DNA from: Chrysomallon squamiferum
Taxonomy: Eukaryota; Mollusca; Gastropoda; Neomphalida; Peltospiridae
Length of the DNA stretch: 63,500 nucleotides
Direction: 5' to 3'
Assembly (NCBI GenBank): GCA_012295275.1
Contig: CM022670.1
Span: 37,186,189-37,249,688 of the forward strand
Part shown: positions 55,789-63,500 of the stretch, one piece after another
How the letters are laid out: each line of letters opens with the position of its first letter
Numbering within the stretch: the first letter of the stretch is position 1
Notes under the pieces: generated by a model
What the model saw: only the letters and a program-made list of their open reading frames with translations
Databases searched by the model: none
Told to the model about the DNA's origin: nothing
Program-made: the position numbers and the translations under genes

Positions 55789-56108
55789 TTATGATAGTGG
55801 AATATTTAATTATTAACCGACTATTTGGTACGAGAAAATTATTACTGAAGAGATGAAGAAAAAAAGAGAGAGAGAGAGAGGAAAACGAACAAATAGAGAA
55901 ATAAAGAAAATCAATAATTATAATAATTATCATAATCAATCTATTAAAACATATACAGGAAAATATTTCTTTCCTATTAATTATAACCTTTTGTTTAATA
56001 TGAGTTATCTCCCCTGAATCAATGGTTTAATGACGACTTTTGTTCTGGTATAACAAAGCTGTTAAAACTATTTGAAATTTTTCTTTTCTTTACTTTTTTT
56101 ATTTTTTT

Positions 56109-56161
<53 letters not shown>

Positions 56162-56691
56162 TGTTCTAAAAACAATAGATTATTCACTAATTACAAATAT
56201 TATTTAATTTTTTTTTCTCATAAATATTCCGTTTTCTGAAATCAATTATCAACAGTTTATACTCTAAACAAACATTATTATTATTATTTTTTTTTTTTTT
56301 TTTTTAAATTCCAGACATATTTGTTTCTTTCCGGAATTGTGTATCTAATGAATATTATCAGATTTCCGAGACACAAACACTTGAGATATCGATCTGTACA
56401 GACACTCCTAGGTCTTACAAATGGACACCTGCAATGAAAATCATGTCGTTCGATAAATTAAAATAGATTTAAATCAAAATGTATTCATCGATTAATAAGG
56501 ACCGATTACTACATAAACAGACTGTCATAAGATAACAAATATAACGTGACAGATAAATGAAAAATTCAAATGAACTGAGTTTCCTCACCCACCCTTTTTT
56601 TTTTAATTATTATGAAAGTAGATGTCCAATGTGTATTTGATTGTGTATTGTCTGTGTGACTTTGTGTATGTGTATCTGTACGTGTTTTGTA

Positions 56692-56742
<51 letters not shown>

Positions 56743-58208
56743 ATGTGTTTATAAGTAGATAGATATGTGGACATTTATTTATTTGTTTGTTTTGTTTCTT
56801 TGTTTATTTATTTATCAAAACATTTAAATTCTGAAAACATCTTTCTGTTGCAATATAGAAAATACTGACACTTGTCTCTACCGTGTTCCCAACAATTAAA
56901 TATTTCTTCTGAAGACGAATAAGTCTAATCCACTTCATCTTGAAAGTTATTTTCACGATTTCAGCTTCCCTCCTTTTATGAAATTCTCACAGCCCCAACT
57001 AAATGACATTATTTTTCTTTTCAATAAACATAATTGTTGTTTTCTTCTTTTCTACAAATTTTGCAATAATATTTTCGCAATTGTTCTGTTACTACCAAAT
57101 TCATCTTTAAAAAATAAAAATAAAATAATAATAAAAAATAAAAATAAATAAAAATTTCAACAGCTCAAAACAACAAACAAATAACTTTCAAAAACAACGC
57201 TGTCTTTTTTTTTTTTTCTGATCTACGTTTTAACCGTAATTGTTTTTTTTTTTCCATTTTTTTTTTCATTTTATTTATTTATTTATTTATTTTTATTTAT
57301 TTATTTACGTTTTATTTTGTATTTATTTATTTATTTTTATTTATTTATTTACGTTTTATTTTGTATTTATTTATTTATTTTTATTTATTTATTTACGTTT
57401 TATTTTGTATTTATTTATTTTTGTATTTTATTTTATTTTTTAAAGGTTATCATTCTCTTAAATTACGTTTATTTATTTTATTTTGTTTAAAGGATATCAT
57501 TCTCTTAAATTACTTTTATTTTATTTTTCATTCTCGTATTACTTTCGTGCGGGTTTTTTCTCAGCGTGTAATCACTGGAAATCCCAATGACATAACGCTC
57601 AGAATTCAGTGCATAGTCACTGCTAAATAATCTATATAAAAATAAAAACTGCTGCAAGTGTTTATGCTTTTCCCAGTCAGCTATGGAATTAACACATCCG
57701 GCTTCGTGTCGCTTCGACATCTAAATGGGGCCACCTCTAATCGGATATTAATTTGTTCTCTATTTGAGGGTCTTACTAAATAAATTACCTCAACTCTATC
57801 TAAAGCATCGGAAACCACAAAAATGCATGCAGAATGATATAGACCACTAAATAGTGGGGAAAAGAATTCTGGCAGAAAACCACTGATTAAAGATGAAAAT
57901 GTAAAGTTTTGCTGGATTTATTGTCGATAATTTTTTTTTTTTTTTTTTTTAATAAAGTATCATTTTTATTCAATAAATTAATTAAAGTAATCATCTGTTT
58001 GCATTTGTTATAACTGCATTAAAGTATCAATTTTATTTTAAAAAGTTAAATGCTTATATATATATCTATATATATATATATTGAGTGTCATTAACCATAT
58101 TTTATTTAAATTAATAAAAATGCATGTATTTTTATATTAGCTTTTTTGTTTGAATAATAAATGAGTACTGTAAGTGTTTTCTTTTTTCATAACTGTATAC
58201 CTACTTTT
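50160..58208. other. Gene desert of simple repeats
   Basis: No exon with matching splice sites is seen. Main contents: (AAT)n 50877-50925 and 51395-51432; CTA/ATT triplets 51745-51925; (TGTC)n 52811-52848; ATTT/ATT tracts 53080-53330, 53690-53750 and 54103-54162; poly(A) 55039-55070; poly(T) 55202-55227 and 56108-56158; (GT)n 56697-56740; a 48-bp ATTT-rich unit ending ACGTTTTATTTTGTA repeated about three times at 57275-57425. Two less repetitive patches (52000-52600 and 57520-57760) were read in six frames without a recognisable protein. Confidence 0.45.
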
Positions 58209-58256
58209 GCACCCCCCTGTATATATATATATATATATATATATACAGGGGGGTGC
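58209..58256. repeat. 48-bp perfect palindrome with (TA)n centre
   Basis: GCACCCCCCTGTATA at the left is exactly complementary to TATACAGGGGGGTGC at the right, joined by alternating TA with no unpaired base. It could extrude as a cruciform or mark a minimal palindromic element. It lies 726 bases upstream of the ACOD1 start codon. Confidence 0.95.
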
Positions 58257-58981
58257 ATATATATTTTTATTAGTAGAAGTAGTATTAGTATTATTATTAG
58301 TGTTATTAGTATTATTAGAATTATTAAAATACAGTGGTTCTCAAATATAATAATTAAATAGTACCAAGGTTATTTGTCATCGGATACCAGGGCATACGCC
58401 GAAGTATCATGTGACTCTTTGTCGTTGCTGATGTATCAAGCCAGTTTATATTGAGTGTATTTCTATTTATACAAAGACAAAACACGATATGTAGATGTAT
58501 ACAGGGACATCCTGTTCACCTGATTGTTTTTCTAGTTAAATACTGCTTTCCCCGAGAACATTTTGTCACGTACTATTTCTAACTTATTCAAAGGAGAATT
58601 CCATTTCCTGAAAACAAAATTATTCTGGGGATTTCACATTTCTCAGTAATTTCGGGTCTTTCCCTGCCATTGTTTCTTCTGTGTGAGTCATGCACCTCAT
58701 TCAGCGGTGAATCTTCGCTTCCCTGATGGGTCGGGCCTTGTGGGTCCATGGGCGGCATTCGACGACAGCCGATTTCCGGCTAGTTTCAGCCAATTCGAGA
58801 TCGGTTTCACGTTTGTAAACAAAGTCACGTGATTAGTAACAGTCACAGGATCCTGCATTCGCGAACTTCACTTCGGAAAGTTTGTGCGTGGGGTAATTAA
58901 GAACAGGACTGACTATAAATGTGACTGCTGTTCCAGTATCGCTCACACTTTACAAACAGAACTGTAGAAACAGCTACTGAA
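58257..58981 (+). promoter_or_regulatory. ACOD1 promoter region
   Basis: The sequence upstream of the ACOD1 ATG is less AT-rich than the desert. Visible elements are TATAAAT at 58914-58920 (about 65 bases before the ATG, fitting a short 5' UTR), an E-box CACGTG at 58826-58831, CCAAT at 58790-58794, and GGGGATTTCA at 58627-58636, which differs from an NF-kB consensus only at the last base. TATA-dependent, immune-inducible control is an inference. Confidence 0.5.
58914..58920 (+). promoter_or_regulatory. Candidate TATA box of ACOD1
   Basis: TATAAAT sits 62 bases upstream of the start codon, in GGACTGACTATAAATGTGAC. Position and sequence fit a core promoter with a transcript start near 58945. 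Confidence 0.6.
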
Positions 58982-59846
58982 ATGGCGCTTATGATAAAGG
59001 TAAATATTATATGCATTTGCAAAATAAATAAATAAATAAATAAATAAATACAAATTTAAATTAAATTTAAACTTTTAAAAATGCGATGCGAAAAAAAAAA
59101 ATTATTTTATAAATCTTATATAATTCATTTATTTATTTTGATAGCAGTTTAAATATTTAAATGTGGAAATGAGTTTTAAACAATAAAATTAATACTATAT
59201 AAATATGGCTACAGTTTGAAACTATGAAGATACTATAATAAAATTTTAAAAAATCAATTTTTTTTTTTTTTAAATAATATTAATATTAATTTAATGTCAT
59301 TTGGTCATTACAGCCATAGCATTATTTGAAAACATATTTAATTTAAGATATGATTGTTAAAAATATGCAAGTGGATATTTAAGTAAAAAAATTAAAATTA
59401 AAATTAAAAAAAAGTATGTAAGTTCGTAGGTAAATAAATACTTAAAAGGGACCAATAATAACAATTTTCTATGCGGAACTTTGTGCCAAACTATAAACTT
59501 ATTACTTTGTCGAGAGAATTACGCTACCTGCAAATAAACAAAGTATTAGTGTCAACTTTAATACGATTTCGAAAACCTCGTAAATATGTGTACTGAAATG
59601 TTAAATATGTGTGTTAAATAACGCATGAAATAAATTTGCGAATTTACTAATATTTTCCATTATTTTGCTTGTTTTATTTATATATATTTATTTAAACTAT
59701 TATCTTTATTATTAATTTATAAATCGATTTATTTTTAATCTACTGTACGTTTATATTTCTATTTTTGTTCTTCCTTCTTTCTTTATTGTTTATTCATTCA
59801 TTTATTTATTATTGTTAGTATAATACTAATTACGATTATGATGACA

Positions 59847-59882
<36 letters not shown>

Positions 59883-60625
59883 TATTTCAGTTTTATATGT
59901 TTTTGTTGGTTTTTGGGTTTGTTTTTTTCTGGTTTGTTTGTATGATTTTTAAAAAAAAATTTTTTTTTTTTTTTGCGTTGTGGAAAGACTATTGTTACAA
60001 AGCTTATAAAACTGATCATTATCGTTCTTTACTTTGCTGTTTTTTTCAGCCTTCAACACTGACACTGCTCAACAGAGCGTGTCGTCTGGTTTCCAGTCGA
60101 CAGGTAACTACTGTCACTTCTGAGCCTAGCAACACGGTTCAGCGCAGACACATCTACCAACAGGCTTCGTTAGCTCGTAAGTTTTTAACTGTACTAACTT
60201 ACCTGCTCGTTTTAAAATCAAACTGTACTGTAGCATTCGTGCGTTTTAATATCTTCATTTTTTTTTTTTTTTTTTTTTATGCTTTTAATGAATAGTCTTC
60301 TATATCAATTTGCCGAAGAAGTTCATTTCTATCGTACAATTAGTATTTTCGTCAACTGTATTATTAATTATTTTTGTTGTTGTTGTTGTTGGTGGGTTTT
60401 TTTGAATATATTTGCAATTGGTATGTGCGTGTGTTTTCCCAAAGCTGCTAAAATTAGGTTGTATGTTATTTCCTGCAGTCACAAGTTTGTGAATCATCAG
60501 TGTTTTATGGAACAAAAATGTCAGGCGAACTGTTGACTGTTTTAGCGTAGTTTTATTGGTTTAATAAAAAAAAAAAAAAAAAAAAATGTGTTTGATTCTC
60601 TCTTCTTTTTCTTTTTTCTTTTCTT

Positions 60626-60661
<36 letters not shown>

Positions 60662-61695
60662 TATTTATTAATTATTTAAATTTTAATTTAGCGTTTTCTT
60701 TTTTTTATATTTCTTTATCATTTTTTTTTTTATCAATATTTTTTTTATTTTTTTTTTTTTTTTTTGTTGTTGTTGTTGACGTTACTGATTTTGTCACAGT
60801 TCACACGTGCTCACCATCAACATTAATCCAAACTCGTAAATTTTTAAAAACACTCTTGCAGCTGACAACCTGCCTGCCACCAGCGTAACGACGTGGATCT
60901 CAGAACTGGCCGCCAACGCCACCATAGACAGCATCTCCGACACCGTCATCTACCGCAGCCAACGGATGATGCTCGACACCTTCGGCGTCGGCATCCTCGG
61001 CGCCAAGACGGACATATCGCACACGGTGCAGCAGTGTGCGCACACGTGGGGCACCATGCACGGCCACGTCGGCACGACGTCAGGCAGCAGCGGCGGCTGC
61101 ACGCTGTGGGGCTCGAAAGGGCGAACGGCGCCTCTCGCCATGGCCGCTTTCATCAACGGCGTCAACGTCCACTCCATGGACTTCGACGACACGTGGTTTC
61201 CCGCCACGCACCCTAGCGGGCCCGTGCTTCCCGCGATTGTCGCCCTTGCCGAGACGATGACGGGCGACTACGAACCCAGCACCGAGGACCTCCTCGTTGC
61301 CTACAACGTGGGAATCCAGGTGCAGGGACTGCTGCTGCGTTGTTCCCAGACTGCCAAGACCATCCCGGACAGGTGAGGAGGTTTTGAGAACACTTACGTA
61401 CTTACTTACTTACTTACTTTCTTACTCACTTACTTACTTACTCACTTACTTACTCACTCACTCACTTACTTACTTACTTACTCACTTACTTACTCACTTA
61501 CTTACTTACTTACTTACTTACTTAGTTACTTACTCACTTCGCTCGTTTATTCGCTCGCTCGTTTATTTGTTTGTTTGTTTGTTTGTTTATTTATTTATTT
61601 GTATGTTTATTTATTTATTTAATCATTCATTTATTTATTTATTATATATTCGTTCGTTCGTTTGCTTATTCATTCATTCATTCATTCATTCATTC

Positions 61696-61732
<37 letters not shown>

Positions 61733-62658
61733 TTTATCACAGATTTCACCCACCGGCTGTGGTTGGAGTGATGGGGAGTGCAGCAGCCTCTGCCAGACTA
61801 CTTGGTTTCAGTCCACTGAAGACCCGCCACGCCCTCGCCATCGCTGCATCCTTCGCCGGCGCGCCCATGGCCAACGCGGGGACGACGACAAAGCCGCTGC
61901 ACACCGGCAAAGCGGCGCGGTTCGGTCTCGAGGCGGCTCTTCTGGCAGATCACGGCCTGGAAGGCAACCACGACATCCTGGACATGGATTCGGGATTTGG
62001 AGCTTTCTACAACGACTACGATCCGGACCGTTTCCTTTCAGAGCACGCCGACGACGCAGACTACGTGCTGCACGACCAGGACATCGCCATCAAACGCTTC
62101 CCGGCCCACCTCGGCATGCACTGGGCCATTGACGCGACTCTGGAGGCGCGGGGCAAGATTTGTTCGCCGGGCAGCCGCTTGAAAACCGAAGATGTCAAGT
62201 CCGTGCACGTCCTGGCCCCCAACTCCCGCTACATCAACCGCCCGCTCCCGACGACAATGCACGAGGCCCGCCACTCTTTCCAGTTCAACGTCTGCACGGC
62301 TCTGCTCGACGGCGAGGTCACCCCGGCGTCCTTCACCTACAGTCACCGACGTCGACCGTTTCTGAACAAGCTGCTCGCCTGCACCACCATCGAGGCCCCC
62401 GCCGACAACCGCGCCACCTTCCACGACATGTACGTCGAGATTCACGTGACCATGAAAGACGGTTCCGCCGTCAGCGCTCGGTGCGAGACGCCGTACGGAC
62501 ACTGGAGGAATCCGCTGTCTGACAGCGACCTGAAGGCCAAGTTTCTGTCCAACACAAAAGACATGTTGTACGAGCCTCAGAAGTTCTTGATAGAAAGTGT
62601 CACATCAATGGCTGACAAGAAGCCAGCGTCAAACTTTTTGAAAACACTGAGTTACTGA
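58982..62658 (+). CDS. ACOD1: Mitochondrial cis-aconitate decarboxylase (itaconate synthase)
   Basis: This MmgE/PrpD-family enzyme decarboxylates cis-aconitate to itaconate, an antimicrobial and immunoregulatory metabolite. Four exons join in phase to 523 residues (human 481): 58982-58999, 60050-60176, 60862-61372, 61743-62658. The first ~48 residues are an added leader (MALMIKPSTLTLLNRACRLV…RRHIYQQ), Arg-rich with no acidic residue until a single Glu near residue 33, typical of a mitochondrial presequence. SMDFDDTWFPATHPSG supplies Asp155, Thr159 and His165; RFHPP gives His221; TKPLH gives Lys269. These match human Asp93, Thr97, His103, His159 and Lys207 at a constant offset of 62. SRYINRP keeps the later Tyr. 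No active-site residue checked is lost, so it should be functional. Exons 3 and 4 are strikingly GC-rich (codons ending C/G), unlike OXCT1 and the flanks. It could be a paralogous MmgE/PrpD enzyme, but the motif match favours ACOD1. Confidence 0.93.
59010..60049. other. ACOD1 intron 1
   Basis: A 1.05-kb AT-rich intron separates a six-codon first exon (MALMIK) from the rest of the presequence. It contains (AAAT)n at 59018-59050, (ATT)n at 59848-59884 and poly(T). No other gene is seen. Confidence 0.6.
60177..60861. repeat. ACOD1 intron 2 with multiple poly(T) tracts
   Basis: Contains poly(T) at about 60259-60277, 60630-60660 and 60752-60765 and a poly(A) at 60567-60586, plus a (TTG)n run at 60375-60390. 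No exon or nested gene is seen. Confidence 0.7.
61395..61737. repeat. Tetranucleotide repeat filling ACOD1 intron 3
   Basis: Nearly the whole 370-bp intron consists of four-base units changing along its length: ACTT/CTCA, then GTTT/ATTT, then CATT, then ACTT again, ending five bases before the acceptor CAG (61740-61742). A long reading frame crosses the intron but is out of phase with exon 3. Confidence 0.9.
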
Positions 62659-63089
62659 AAGGCAGCATCGAGTCCTGAAGTCGTTTTAGCGATCTTAACA
62701 GTGACTGAACACTTTTTTTTTTTTTTTTTTTTTTTTTTTTAGCGATATGATCATTCATTAAGCATTAAGAGCTACGTTTAAGTGTAATTTCAGGCAGGCG
62801 TAACAGTCGAGCTGATGTAATTATTGTTCTCGAAGATTCATTTTAATGCTAGAGGTAACTGTCGTAGGCGCGATTATTTATAAAATATGTTTCTCAGTAC
62901 CTTATATTAAGTGTTTTAAAAATACACGAATGAACGTTACTTTGAACGGTTGCAATTCACTAAGTCAGGACAATTTACTTTTTCAATCTTTACAAATTAT
63001 TTTGTTTTGAGAAGAAGGAAGATTTTTTTTTTTTCCGATGATAATGATTACAACGATGACGATGGTAGTGATGCTTATATTATGAATGA

Positions 63090-63145
<56 letters not shown>

Positions 63146-63500
63146 TTACCACGCACAAATATTTACATGTTTCTTTTTTTTTTTTTTTTTTTTCTTAATC
63201 ATAATTGTTTTGTTGAGTATATATTACACTAACCGTATATAAAAAAACATGCAATACATACTTCCTAAACCATTATTATTTAATCATTTACTAATCATAT
63301 ATTCATACTTTGTTGTTGAATTAGTTTATTATGTTGTTGGATGTTATTGTCACATTGAATAAAAAGAAAAGACACGGTCTGTTTCTTGTTTGTTATTAAT
63401 TTTATTTTGTATCCATTAACAATTATATGAGATAAAATAGTTGATATCTGTCCATTTTGTATTAATTATCATTTAGTAGGAAATTCTTTTGAAATCTGTA
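62659..63500 (+). other. ACOD1 3' UTR and flank
   Basis: AT-rich with poly(T) at 62710-62740 and (ATT)n at 63089-63142. The candidate poly(A) signal is at 63358-63363. Nothing else coding is seen to the window end. Confidence 0.6.
63358..63363 (+). terminator. Candidate poly(A) signal of ACOD1
   Basis: AATAAA in CATTGAATAAAAAGAAAAG, followed within ~20-30 bases by a GT-rich stretch (GGTCTGTTTCTTGTTTGTT), as expected of a cleavage site. It would give a ~720-base 3' UTR. Confidence 0.5.

Noticed and set aside
61297-62658. A 453-codon open frame crossing ACOD1 intron 3
   Set aside because: It is out of phase with exon 3 and reads through a tetranucleotide repeat (repeated T-Y-L-L). Only its part from 61743 on is coding, through the spliced frame.

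Overview
The window is AT-rich, intron-containing animal DNA. Every long exon is flanked by GT..AG borders with matching phases, and the spaces between are full of microsatellites, minisatellites, homopolymer tracts and small transposons. A lophotrochozoan such as a mollusc would fit the gene content (an IRG-type GTPase, a mitochondrial ACOD1/IRG1, SCOT, a Hint-domain protein), but the species cannot be fixed from sequence alone.

Layout. 0.5-1.2 kb (minus): last exon of an immunity-related-GTPase-like gene ending in a CaaX-like tail. 1.7-2.8 kb: an internally deleted Tigger/pogo element and a 183-bp inverted-repeat MITE. 3.6-8.8 kb (minus): four-exon gene for a ~1400-residue protein of unknown family with a central Hint (hedgehog/intein) domain. 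12.1-20.1 kb (minus): complete 15-exon OXCT1 (SCOT), 509 residues. 20.1-26.8 kb: gene-free repeats. 26.8-35.9 kb (minus) and 37.1-44.1 kb (plus): two divergent, head-to-head paralogues, here called A and B, sharing a 1.2-kb intergenic promoter region. Each encodes a long multi-spanning membrane protein made of three degenerate SatP/YaaH (GPR1/FUN34)-like units followed by a C-terminal YrdC/Sua5 domain. 44.3-58.9 kb: gene desert with tRNA-related repeats, (CT)n arrays and a 48-bp perfect palindrome. 59.0-62.7 kb (plus): complete four-exon ACOD1/IRG1 (cis-aconitate decarboxylase), 523 residues, with a mitochondrial presequence.

The strongest candidate for something undescribed is the A/B pair. 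All six membrane units keep a Gln/His/Ser-x25-Trp spacing, and both proteins carry the same membrane-to-YrdC join. The YrdC active site looks intact in A (P-T-D-T-V-Y, K-x-R, S-T-V-V-D) but altered in B (T to V; K-x-R reads K-x-E). I know of no described protein with this architecture; a domain-architecture search would settle novelty. Second is the Hint-domain protein, which keeps the N-terminal Cys and TxxH block but has H-L-N instead of H-N at the C-terminal block.

OXCT1 and ACOD1 are both mitochondrial enzymes that touch the TCA cycle (succinyl-CoA use; cis-aconitate to itaconate), and the IRG-like GTPase and ACOD1 belong to families linked to innate immunity. The distances and intervening genes give no evidence that they form one functional cluster. 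Exon coordinates below come from reading splice sites by eye and checking phase; no alignment or transcript data were available.
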